A program made the position numbers and the translations under genes. A stretch of 8,918 nucleotides of DNA from Candidatus Levybacteria bacterium RIFCSPLOWO2_12_FULL_37_14 (lineage in GTDB: Bacteria; Patescibacteriota; Microgenomatia; Levybacterales; UBA12049): the NCBI GenBank assembly GCA_001782645.1, contig MFPH01000011.1, forward strand, positions 1-8,918, in the 5' to 3' direction. Positions 1 through 6,572 of the stretch are shown piece by piece (the stretch's first letter is position 1; each line of letters starts with the position of its first letter). Below the pieces are notes generated by a model that saw only the letters and a program-made list of their open reading frames with translations, made no database searches and had not been told where the DNA came from.

Positions 1-1
1 A

Positions 2-345
2 AATGGATTATTTATTGTTGCTACCCCAAATCTCGCAGCTTGGTTTAATAGAATCCTTCTTCCCTTAGGATTCCAGCCTTTTTTTCTGAAGTAAGCTCCA
101 TTGATAAAACGCTCGGATTAAAGTTTACACGAAAGCTTACTCCCCAAAGAAACCCCCTTGGTCATTTGCGAATTTTTACGCTGGGTTCGTTAAAAGATAT
201 TTTAACTCTACATGGATTCAAAATTTTAAAAATTGTCGGCACTGAATTTCTTTCTTTTCCTACTCCTTTACTTTTTGTGGATAGATTGTTCTCTCATATT
301 GTTTCTCTTGCCTCCAACATTATTGCAGTCGGAAAAAAAACATAA
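2..345 (+). pseudogene. SAM-dependent methyltransferase, C-terminal part, frameshifted
   Basis: The gene enters from the left edge, so its N-terminus with the SAM-binding glycine motif is not visible. Frame 2 reads NGLFIVATPNLAAWFNRIL and continues to PLGFQPFF, the post-core strand and TPN motif seen in methyltransferases of the Methyltransf_11/23 type. It then hits a TAA at 92-94. Frame 1 picks up seamlessly from about position 85 as SEVSSIDKTLGL, followed by GHLRIFTLGSLKDIL and HGFKILKIVG, which is the usual C-terminal helix and strand of the same family, ending at TAA 343-345. The frame change falls in a run of seven T (79-85); one extra T would restore a single frame of about 114 visible residues. 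Its 3' end faces the next gene with only 10 bases between. Real pseudogene, slippage site and sequencing error cannot be told apart here; family assignment is fairly sure, substrate unknown. Confidence 0.75.
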
Positions 346-355
346 AAGTTTCAGC

Positions 356-1483
356 TTAAAACCTAAAAATACGATCATTCCTATTTGCAACATTTTCCGT
401 AGAATTACGATATTTCAATTCTAAATCCTTAAGCGTCTCTACTAGTTCTTTATTGCCATCAACTTTTGAAAATCTCGCGTACATATAAATATATACGTCC
501 CTAGTAATTCTTAAAAGGATTTTTGGAATAATTAATGCCCCAATTAGATATGTCCAATAAGTGATATTTTTCTTCATTGTCGGATCCAGTAACCGTATCC
601 TAACAGACATTTGTAGCATTATTTTATTTCCTGCATACACTTTTATTACAGGAAACAAGCGAACATAAAGGCGCATAAGCTCATCATGCAAAAACGTACC
701 ATATTCCCCCTTATTTAACTTTTCTTTAACTACGTTGAAGTAATTTTCGGCTCTTAGTTTACCATTTATTAGAAGAAAGATGTGATGTTTAGCATCTTTT
801 TTAATCCTCCTTCGTGACCAAAAGGCAATAATGTACGGTTGCATAATAAAACAAGCACCGAAGTTTTTTACCATATAAAATAATATTTCTATCCAAGGAG
901 CAGGATCTGAATCAACCATTTTTATATCGGCGGGCAGAGTATTTTTAAAAATAATTCCCGTAATAAAATAAGGATCTGAATCAACAATAAACGTTACCAC
1001 TTTTTTGTTTTCTAAAAGAGACGGTATGTATTCATTTCTTGTGAACGGCTTATTTACTTTATAAGAAAATATTCTTTTTCTATCAAGAGACAAACTCAGG
1101 TAGTTAACACGAATATATCCAGGATTGTATTTTATTATCTCTTTGTATATCTCCCGTAAAGAATACTTGTTGAGAAGAAAATCGTCATCACTATGAAGAA
1201 AGACGTACTCTCCTTTTGCTTGTTGTATGGCTCTTTTCATGTTGAGAGCATTCCCAACTGTTTTTTTTGTTCTAGAGTAACTTATTTTTTTATTTCTAAA
1301 CTTACTAACAATATCTTTTGTATTATCAGTTGAACAGTTATCCGAAATAACCACTTCAAAATCATAAAAAGTCTGTTGAAAAATACAGAACAGTGCAAAT
1401 TGTAAATCAGATGCTCTATTATACGTAGGAATGACTATTGAAAAAAATGGTTTTTTCAGTATGCGAGTATCTTCTAACAACAT
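356..1483 (-). CDS. Family 2 (GT-A) glycosyltransferase
   Basis: Predicted to transfer a sugar from a nucleotide donor during assembly of a surface glycan, on the cytoplasmic face of the membrane. The 375-residue product opens with a classic GT-A fold: SIVIPTYNR (15-23), VVISDNCSTDNT (44-55) and the metal/donor-binding acidic run HSDDDF (97-102). The second half is less conserved and contains two copies of VDSDP (167-171 and 190-194) and a hydrophobic stretch around 308-325 followed by basic residues, which may anchor the protein to the membrane. The start is chosen because a strong sigma70-like promoter ends 14 bases upstream, leaving a leader of about eight bases without Shine-Dalgarno. It is transcribed alone, divergently from the epimerase, and runs tail to tail into the frameshifted methyltransferase. 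Donor and acceptor sugars cannot be read from the sequence. Confidence 0.9.
   Translation of the reverse strand: MLLEDTRILKKPFFSIVIPTYNRASDLQFALFCIFQQTFYDFEVVISDNCSTDNTKDIVSKFRNKKISYSRTKKTVGNALNMKRAIQQAKGEYVFLHSDDDFLLNKYSLREIYKEIIKYNPGYIRVNYLSLSLDRKRIFSYKVNKPFTRNEYIPSLLENKKVVTFIVDSDPYFITGIIFKNTLPADIKMVDSDPAPWIEILFYMVKNFGACFIMQPYIIAFWSRRRIKKDAKHHIFLLINGKLRAENYFNVVKEKLNKGEYGTFLHDELMRLYVRLFPVIKVYAGNKIMLQMSVRIRLLDPTMKKNITYWTYLIGALIIPKILLRITRDVYIYMYARFSKVDGNKELVETLKDLELKYRNSTENVANRNDRIFRF
902..985. repeat. 15-bp direct repeat pair inside glycosyltransferase
   Basis: AGGATCTGAATCAAC occurs at 902-916 and again at 971-985, 69 bases (23 codons) apart and in the same reading frame. On the coding (minus) strand both copies encode VDSDP. 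The exact nucleotide identity across all five codons is more than the protein motif alone would require. It may be a small local duplication or a chance match at conserved residues. Confidence 0.4.
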
Positions 1484-1497
1484 CTTGATATCTTCGC

Positions 1498-1526
1498 ATT
1501 ATAATCCATATTCAATATTATGTCTA
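1498..1526 (-). promoter_or_regulatory. Sigma70-like promoter for the 356-1483 glycosyltransferase
   Basis: Read on the minus strand, TAGACA (1526-1521) is a five-of-six match to the -35 consensus, followed by a 17-base spacer and a perfect TATAAT (1503-1498). Transcription should start near 1490-1492, seven to nine bases before the ATG at 1483. The short leader has no ribosome binding site. This is the best-formed promoter in the window. Confidence 0.75.
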
Positions 1527-1557
1527 TCGTCGGCTAGCAATGAAAAACCTTTTTTAG

Positions 1558-1563
1558 TATAAT
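1558..1563 (+). promoter_or_regulatory. -10 element for the epimerase gene, predicting a leaderless mRNA
   Basis: A perfect TATAAT ends seven bases before the ATG at 1571, so the expected start of transcription (about 1569-1571) coincides with the start codon. The -35 position (1535-1540, TAGCAA) matches the consensus poorly. There is no room for a Shine-Dalgarno sequence, which supports translation from a leaderless or nearly leaderless transcript. Confidence 0.6.
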
Positions 1564-1570
1564 TTATTCA

Positions 1571-2578
1571 ATGAAAATTCTTATAACTGGCGGCGCGGGC
1601 TTTATTGGATCATATCTGGGTATTTATTTGGTACAAAAAAAACATGATGTCGTTTTTTTGGATAATTTGAGTTTTGGATACCTAGAAAATCTTTCTTCAC
1701 AAAATTTTTCCGAACAAAAACTTCATTTTATTAAAATGGACATTCGAGATGCACAAGTCAACAGGGTTTTAAAAGATACAGACGTTGTCATTCATTTAGC
1801 TGGAATTTCCTCTCTACCGGAATGTCAAAGAAATCCAGCAGACGCGTATGCAGTAAATGTTTCAGGAACGCTAAACATTCTTGAAGCAGCACGCTATAAT
1901 AATGTAAAAAGGGTAATTTTTTCATCAACTTCAGCAATATATGAAAATGAAAAGGTATTCCCACTAAGGGAAACCACTCTATGTCAGCCCACACTCATGT
2001 ATTCTTTATCAAAAAAGCACGCAGAAGAAGTTTGTAGGTCATATCAAAAATTATATGGGATGGATATCGTTATTTTGAGATTTTTTAATACCTACGGACC
2101 GCATATGGACTTCAGACGTCCTAATCCGCCATTGATAAGCTATATTATTCAATGCCTATTAAACAAAGAGACTCCAATTTTGCATTCTGACGGACAACAA
2201 GCGAGAGATATCATATACGTTGATGATGTAATAGCGTTATGTGAAATGGCACTAACCAATAAGAAAGTAAAAAATCAAATCTTCAATGTGGGATCTGGAA
2301 AAACATATACAATACAGGAAATATACAATGCGGTTGCCAAAACATTTGGGTTAACTGATATAAAGCCCATTTATCGAACTTCAAAACTTCTGTGGGATAA
2401 ATATCCGCAACTTTTTGAAGGAGAGTATTCATTTCAAGCAAAATTTTTAGAAAAAGAGGTAAACAAATACACCCTTGCCTCTATTGCGAAAGCACAAAAA
2501 TTTCTTGGATGGAAACCAAAAGTATCTCTTGAAGAAGGATTACGAAAGACTATTGAATTTGCAATGAAGAACAAATAG
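1571..2578 (+). CDS. NAD-dependent sugar-nucleotide epimerase (extended SDR)
   Basis: A 335-residue extended short-chain dehydrogenase/reductase, most like UDP-glucose 4-epimerase relatives, expected to interconvert nucleotide sugars in the cytoplasm. Visible motifs are the NAD-binding GGAGFIGS (7-14), the acidic residue after the second strand (D31), MDIRD (56-60), HLAGISS (75-81), the catalytic serine region SSTSAIY (118-124) and YSLSK (144-148). RDIIYVDDV (212-220) and FLGWKPKVSLEEGL (311-324) are typical C-terminal elements. The region after the catalytic serine lacks the Asp-Glu pair of 4,6-dehydratases, so epimerase is favoured over dehydratase. An insertion-like segment rich in aromatic residues (about 273-300) marks a subgroup. 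It is the only plus-strand gene here and ends 38 bases from the convergent FkbM gene. It could be a heptose epimerase, but nothing specific shows that. Confidence 0.88.
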   Translation: MKILITGGAGFIGSYLGIYLVQKKHDVVFLDNLSFGYLENLSSQNFSEQKLHFIKMDIRDAQVNRVLKDTDVVIHLAGISSLPECQRNPADAYAVNVSGTLNILEAARYNNVKRVIFSSTSAIYENEKVFPLRETTLCQPTLMYSLSKKHAEEVCRSYQKLYGMDIVILRFFNTYGPHMDFRRPNPPLISYIIQCLLNKETPILHSDGQQARDIIYVDDVIALCEMALTNKKVKNQIFNVGSGKTYTIQEIYNAVAKTFGLTDIKPIYRTSKLLWDKYPQLFEGEYSFQAKFLEKEVNKYTLASIAKAQKFLGWKPKVSLEEGLRKTIEFAMKNK

Positions 2579-2616
2579 ATAAGAATACACTATGCCCTCA
2601 AGACAATAGAACTCTA

Positions 2617-3624
2617 TTAAATCGGTACCCCTATGAGCATGGTATCGAAAAAGAAATGATGAGGATTAAGTTTCTTAATCATAAATTTGTATCCTCCCCA
2701 TCTTTCTAACAAAGGTTTTATCTCAAAGAAATCCTTTCCGCAATGATAAATTGATATAAGTAGAATGGGCTTTTGATCTTTAATTGTCTTTTCCGCTCCT
2801 TTAACCGCATTGTATTCGAATCCCTCAATATCCATCTTTATCAAAGCTACTGTAATATTATTTTTTTCAACGAATTCATCTATAGTTACAATTTCGACAT
2901 CCTGATTTCCATGCACGCTGATATGTGATTGACCTTCTTCATTTGTTATCTTGAGTTTCCTATTTTTATCTCCAACTCCTTTATTTACGGGAATAACATT
3001 TTTAAGACAAAACCGTTTTATATTCTCAAGAAGCTTTATATAGTTGTTTTTTTCTGGTTCAAATGCATAAATATTTCTAAACGCGTACTCTCTGCTAAAT
3101 ATTGCAGGGGTGTCACCATTTGCAGCACCAGCGTCTATAACATCTTTTTTTTCATACTTTTTTAACAAATTCTTGGATAAAAAACGAAGACCACAATGGA
3201 AATAAAAATTCTCTATGCCATAGTAATTGCCAAATCCACGATATTTTTTTTTAATAGGATAAATATTAATCTGCTGATCTTTTCGCTCTTTTTTCGTAAG
3301 CAATCGCAGATCGAGAAGATTATGTCTAAAAATATGTTCCTGCCTTCTTATAATTTCGTCTATGAGCCTTTTGCTTTGCATATCTAATCCTGTTTTTAAA
3401 AGTTCTAGCTTTTTCAAATTTTCATCATTACTTTTGCTGTATATATACTTCATAAAATCTTCTGAAATTCTTTTATCTGCTGACGTTCTTAAAACACGAA
3501 ATGCAAATTGAGCGAGAAAAAAAAGAAGTAATTCTAGTCTGAACGCAATGGCAAGTTTTAATGGAGTAGGAAGAGGAGATTGTTCAAGAATATTACCGAA
3601 GAAATGAAAAATTTTATCCTTCAT
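2617..3624 (-). CDS. FkbM-family SAM-dependent methyltransferase
   Basis: Probably O-methylates a sugar or glycan. The core runs from about residue 161 to 290: the SAM-binding VIDAGAANGD (162-171), the acidic ribose-binding motif YAFEPEKNN (186-194), VTIDEF (246-251) and the FkbM hallmark LIKMDIEGFEYNAVKGAE (261-278). About 160 residues precede the core, longer than minimal FkbM domains; this part is mostly helical, with a hydrophobic segment at roughly 23-44 that may touch the membrane. It is the last gene of the minus-strand heptose operon, starting 22 bases after the isomerase stop. A TATGAT hexamer (3635-3640 on the minus strand) sits close to the ATG and could be a weak internal promoter. 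Its place in the operon suggests a methylated heptose or a methyl cap on the finished chain, which is inference. Confidence 0.88.
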   Translation of the reverse strand: MKDKIFHFFGNILEQSPLPTPLKLAIAFRLELLLFFLAQFAFRVLRTSADKRISEDFMKYIYSKSNDENLKKLELLKTGLDMQSKRLIDEIIRRQEHIFRHNLLDLRLLTKKERKDQQINIYPIKKKYRGFGNYYGIENFYFHCGLRFLSKNLLKKYEKKDVIDAGAANGDTPAIFSREYAFRNIYAFEPEKNNYIKLLENIKRFCLKNVIPVNKGVGDKNRKLKITNEEGQSHISVHGNQDVEIVTIDEFVEKNNITVALIKMDIEGFEYNAVKGAEKTIKDQKPILLISIYHCGKDFFEIKPLLERWGGYKFMIKKLNPHHFFFDTMLIGVPI

Positions 3625-3646
3625 TCAAAGCTTATCATAATTTTAA

Positions 3647-4306
3647 TTACCTAAATGGAACAGCCTTGTTTTCATTTTCAAGACCTTCTTTTTCATCATG
3701 AATATTTTTAATTTTCGCAATCCATGCGGCGATCATATGATTAAGAATTAATTGTATATCCTCAATTGGACCATAATGATTGCTATCAACGATAATTGAA
3801 TAATCTACCATATTTCCAAGCTTACCTCCTGTTTTAAACCCCAAAATACCAATAGTTTTAGCTCCGCATAATTTAGCATATTCTATCGCCTTAACCACAT
3901 TAGGGCTGTTTCCGCTTCCGGTAAGTGCTATAACCACATCGTCAGTTTCGACCAAATTCCTAAGCTGCTGAACAAAAATATCATCAAAACTTAGATCATT
4001 GGCAAACGCAGTCATCAAGGCAACATTATCCGTAAGAGATATGACTCTAAAACGTCTTTCAGTATTATCATAAACTCTCTGCAATGTTCCCTTCCCCAAA
4101 TCACAAGCCATATGAGATGAGGTAGAGGCGGCTCCGCCATTTCCTAGAATAAACACTTTCCTATCTTTTTTGTATGCATCAACAAGAACGTCAATAACAA
4201 GCTCTATTTTTGTTTTATTCAAGAACTTAAGACAACGAGTTAACTCAAGTATGTAATCTTCTATAAAGTCTTTTGGATTAAGTAAGGGGTTTTTTTTCTT
4301 TTTCAT
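3647..4306 (-). CDS. gmhA: Sedoheptulose-7-phosphate isomerase (GmhA-like, SIS domain)
   Basis: Expected to convert sedoheptulose 7-phosphate to D-glycero-D-manno-heptose 7-phosphate, the first step of nucleotide-heptose synthesis, in the cytoplasm. The 219-residue product is one SIS domain with ILGNGGAASTSSHMACDL (53-70), ALTGSGNSPNVVKAIEYA (127-144) and the C-terminal helix EDIQLILNH (182-190). H65 and H190 line up with the two active-site histidines of GmhA. The positions that are Glu and Gln in the E. coli enzyme appear here as D69 and E182, if recalled alignment is right. The N-terminal KKKK tract and the tail beyond 200 are slight extensions. It starts only three bases after the kinase stop, so the two are almost certainly co-translated in one operon. 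The neighbouring kinase and phosphatase favour GmhA over other SIS isomerases such as DiaA. Confidence 0.87.
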   Translation of the reverse strand: MKKKKNPLLNPKDFIEDYILELTRCLKFLNKTKIELVIDVLVDAYKKDRKVFILGNGGAASTSSHMACDLGKGTLQRVYDNTERRFRVISLTDNVALMTAFANDLSFDDIFVQQLRNLVETDDVVIALTGSGNSPNVVKAIEYAKLCGAKTIGILGFKTGGKLGNMVDYSIIVDSNHYGPIEDIQLILNHMIAAWIAKIKNIHDEKEGLENENKAVPFR

Positions 4307-4309
4307 AAT

Positions 4310-5290
4310 TTAATCAATGAAAATAATCTTACTTCCTTGGGGTTCGAATGAAAATTTCTGGCAGGATAAATCTGAAAGAACCCTGATAATTTTATTATGC
4401 TTCTTTTCGGGTGCATAAAAAAGGAGAAATCCTCCCCCTCCTGCTCCCAAAAGCTTTCCTCCAATTGCTCCATTTTTCAATGCAGTCCCATACCACTTAT
4501 CAATTTGAGGATTACTTACTCCTTCTGCCATTTGTTTTTTTAATATCCAATTTTCATGAAGCATTTCCCCAAATGTATCAAGATTATTCTTATTTAGTGC
4601 GTTTTGCATTTTTTCGGCTAAATGTACCATTTTCGTCATAATTTTTCTTTTTGTAGTTTGCGATGCCATATTTTTTGTTTGTTCTGCCAAAATTGGATCC
4701 GCAGATCGCGTAATGCCCGTATAGAAAAGCAATAATCTTTTTTCAAGAGTTTTTTTTGTTTCTATTTTGCAAATAATTGGATTAATATAAACAGAATCAT
4801 CTGCATTAAACTTAATGTATTGAAATCCGCCGTATGCGGCAATGTATTGATCTTGTTTGCCTATGGGTTTTTTTAATATATCTATTTCAATTTGACATGC
4901 TTCTCTGGCTAATTTTTCAGCATTTACATGTTTCCCTTGGTATGCATATAAGGCATTTAAGAGTCCTGCAATGTATGAACTGGATGATCCCATTCCTGTT
5001 CCTTCAGATGGAATATCCGCTACGGATGCTATATGAATTCCGCCCGTTACGCCTGTTAATTTAAGCGCTTCTCTTACTAAATTATTTTCTATATCGGAGA
5101 TGTTTGTAACAATTTCTGTTTTTGAATAATTTACAAAAATTCTTCCGTCAAATTGCCTATTTACTGCAATATAAATGTATTTATTAATGGCAGTTGAAAT
5201 AACAGCTCCAGGCGTGTGATGATAAAAAGAAGCGATATCGCTTCCTCCTCCAACAAAACTTATTCTAAGCGGCGTCCTCGAAATAATCAT
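4310..5290 (-). CDS. hddA: D-glycero-alpha-D-manno-heptose-7-phosphate kinase (GHMP family)
   Basis: Phosphorylates C1 of D-glycero-D-manno-heptose 7-phosphate to the alpha-1,7-bisphosphate. The 326-residue product has all three GHMP motifs: RTPLRISFVGGGSD (5-18), IPSEGTGMGSSSSY (93-106) for ATP binding, and KLLGAGGGGFLL (279-290). GKQDQY (144-149), typical of HddA-type kinases, contains the likely catalytic Asp (D147). Length and motif spacing match the family. A GHMP kinase, rather than the PfkB-type HldE, points to the GDP-alpha-heptose route and not the ADP-beta-heptose route used for LPS core. The gene lies 34 bases after the fused nucleotidyltransferase/phosphatase gene and three before the isomerase, second in a four-gene operon. 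No Shine-Dalgarno is visible before the ATG. Related GHMP kinases for fucose or other sugars are the main alternative, made less likely by the neighbours. Confidence 0.88.
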   Translation of the reverse strand: MIISRTPLRISFVGGGSDIASFYHHTPGAVISTAINKYIYIAVNRQFDGRIFVNYSKTEIVTNISDIENNLVREALKLTGVTGGIHIASVADIPSEGTGMGSSSSYIAGLLNALYAYQGKHVNAEKLAREACQIEIDILKKPIGKQDQYIAAYGGFQYIKFNADDSVYINPIICKIETKKTLEKRLLLFYTGITRSADPILAEQTKNMASQTTKRKIMTKMVHLAEKMQNALNKNNLDTFGEMLHENWILKKQMAEGVSNPQIDKWYGTALKNGAIGGKLLGAGGGGFLLFYAPEKKHNKIIRVLSDLSCQKFSFEPQGSKIIFID

Positions 5291-5324
5291 GTTTTTAAGC
5301 TTTAAGTATCTTAACGAAAATATC

Positions 5325-6512
5325 TTACACTAAATCTCTTATAATAGCTAATAAATCTCGTCCTTGTTGCAACAGTATGGTTGGGCAGTTGGCAGCTTGA
5401 CCTGCTTGTTTATCTCTCTCATCATCGCCGATAAAGATTGCTTTTGTTAAATCAAAGCTATGGTCAGCTGCTGCTTTAAATAACATTCCCGGTTTTGGTT
5501 TTCTGCAGAAACACCCTTCATCCCAATTGTGCGGACAATAATAAATCCCGACAATATTAATGCTTTCCTTAGCGCATGCCTCCAAAAACTTTCTATGAAT
5601 TTCCTTAAGATCTTCCTCTGTCATTACTCCTCTCCCGATTCCCGCTTGATTGGAGATAATAATAATTTGATATCCTTTCTTATTTAAGAGTTTTAAGGCT
5701 TCAATCGTTCCCGGTAAAAATTTAAATTCGCTCCAATTCTTTACATACTCCGCTTTGGGAGGTTTTTCGTCAATTACTCCATCCCTATCAAGCAATATTA
5801 TTTTTTTTGGTTTTAAAAATTTCTCAATAACCGGTATTCTTTCCAAATTGCTTAATCCATAATATTTATGATTAGTCAAAAAACCGGCTAGTTGTTTTTT
5901 TGAAACAAGCTGCGGCAGAATAACCTTTTCAAATGAAAAATTTTCTTGGGGAAATAAATTAAAAATTTTTTTATTCAAAACAAAAAAACCTATATCTACT
6001 CCGTTTAATCCTGGTGTTTGACGGGTTTTATCATAAATTTCAACGAGCCCCTTGTCATTAACAAGAATATTATTCTTTGTATAATTATCTATATTTGAAT
6101 ACACTGTAGCCAAACCTTGCGTATCCATTTTTTTGTAAAATTTAAAGAGTTGATCTAATTGTAACGGCCAATAATTATCTGCATATAAAAGAAGGAATGT
6201 ACCGTCAAGAAATTTTTTTGCCTTTTTAATCCTTGTTCCCGTCTCATCCTCAACAGGACTAAAAGAATATTTTATTTTTAAACCAAACTTTTGCCCATCT
6301 TTAAAATAATCCTCTATTTTTTTATGCAGGTAACCTGTCATAATAATTACCTCTTCAATGCTATTTTTTTTCAGTAGTTCAATTATATATTCCAAAAATG
6401 GCTTACCGTGAATTGGTATCATTGGCTTTGGAAGAGTTAGCGTGAAAGGTCGAAGTCTTATTCCTTGTCCACCAGCAAGAATAGCTGCCTGCCGTATTCC
6501 TATAATCTTCAT
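5325..6512 (-). CDS. hddC-gmhB: Fused sugar-1-phosphate nucleotidyltransferase / heptose-bisphosphate phosphatase
   Basis: A 395-residue bifunctional protein. Residues about 1-232 are a nucleotidyltransferase: AAILAGGQGIRLRPFTL (9-25), LPKPMIPIHGKPFLEY (27-42) and the metal-binding YADN (110-113); this domain should make GDP-heptose from heptose 1-phosphate (HddC-like). Residues about 236-395 are a HAD phosphatase of the GmhB type: motif I LDRDGVID (241-248) with nucleophile D242, motif II SNQAGIGRG (287-295), a zinc site C326/H328/C334/C336, RKPKPGM (337-343) and IGDDERDKQAG (361-371). It should remove the 7-phosphate of heptose 1,7-bisphosphate. The two reactions are consecutive, so the fusion couples steps three and four. 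First gene of the operon, with an extended -10 promoter just upstream giving a leader of about five bases. The nucleotide (GDP versus other) is inferred from the kinase type, not seen in the sequence. Confidence 0.9.
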   Translation of the reverse strand: MKIIGIRQAAILAGGQGIRLRPFTLTLPKPMIPIHGKPFLEYIIELLKKNSIEEVIIMTGYLHKKIEDYFKDGQKFGLKIKYSFSPVEDETGTRIKKAKKFLDGTFLLLYADNYWPLQLDQLFKFYKKMDTQGLATVYSNIDNYTKNNILVNDKGLVEIYDKTRQTPGLNGVDIGFFVLNKKIFNLFPQENFSFEKVILPQLVSKKQLAGFLTNHKYYGLSNLERIPVIEKFLKPKKIILLDRDGVIDEKPPKAEYVKNWSEFKFLPGTIEALKLLNKKGYQIIIISNQAGIGRGVMTEEDLKEIHRKFLEACAKESINIVGIYYCPHNWDEGCFCRKPKPGMLFKAAADHSFDLTKAIFIGDDERDKQAGQAANCPTILLQQGRDLLAIIRDLV

Positions 6513-6524
6513 GTATTAAATGAT

Positions 6525-6533
6525 AGTATATCA
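6525..6533 (-). promoter_or_regulatory. Extended -10 promoter of the heptose operon
   Basis: On the minus strand TGATATACT (6533-6525) is a TGn-extended -10 with TATACT. The predicted start is near 6517-6518, five to six bases before the ATG at 6512. No recognisable -35 is found 16-18 bases upstream, as is common for extended -10 promoters. The leader has no Shine-Dalgarno. Confidence 0.6.
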
Positions 6534-6557
6534 CGCATTTTAAAATGAAATTGGTCA

Positions 6558-6566
6558 TGATATACT
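6558..6566 (+). promoter_or_regulatory. Extended -10 promoter of the sugar 3-dehydratase gene
   Basis: TGATATACT, identical in sequence to the minus-strand element, ends six bases before the ATG at 6573. The start of transcription should fall on or next to that A, giving a leaderless mRNA. The -35 region (about 6538-6543) is only an AT-rich stretch. Confidence 0.6.
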
Positions 6567-6572
6567 ACGTTT

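Larger units (their letters stand above)
6524..6567. repeat. 10-bp inverted repeat in divergent promoter region
   Basis: TAGTATATCA (6524-6533) is the exact reverse complement of TGATATACTA (6558-6567), with 24 bases between. Each arm contains the extended -10 element of the gene it faces away from. The whole region between the two start codons is only 60 bases. It can be read as two matched back-to-back promoters, and possibly also as a binding site for a dimeric regulator. Confidence 0.65.

Noticed and set aside
331..358. Possible terminator of the first glycosyltransferase gene (U8 run on the minus strand)
   Set aside because: The T run lies just past the stop codon, but the only stem before it is about four base pairs (AAAC/GTTT), too weak to call.
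233..424. Short plus-strand reading frame with a hydrophobic N-terminus
   Set aside because: It is an out-of-frame reading of the methyltransferase tail (family-typical sequence is in frame 1 to 345) and then of the opposite-strand glycosyltransferase. The hydrophobicity comes from T-rich sequence.
1571..2578. Epimerase gene as the 4,6-dehydratase needed by the 3-dehydratase
   Set aside because: The active-site strand reads SSTSAIY with no Asp-Glu pair after the catalytic Ser/Thr, which 4,6-dehydratases need; it fits 4-epimerases better.
2605..2618. Possible terminator hairpin AATAG-AACT-CTATT between epimerase and FkbM genes
   Set aside because: The stem is only five mostly A-T pairs, no U run follows on either strand, and the right arm enters the FkbM stop codon.
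2617..6512. Recoded TGA (genetic code 25) as in some CPR lineages
   Set aside because: All ten genes are read without in-frame TGA, full length for their families; the absence of TGA stops alone (nine TAA, one TAG) is too few to mean more than AT bias.
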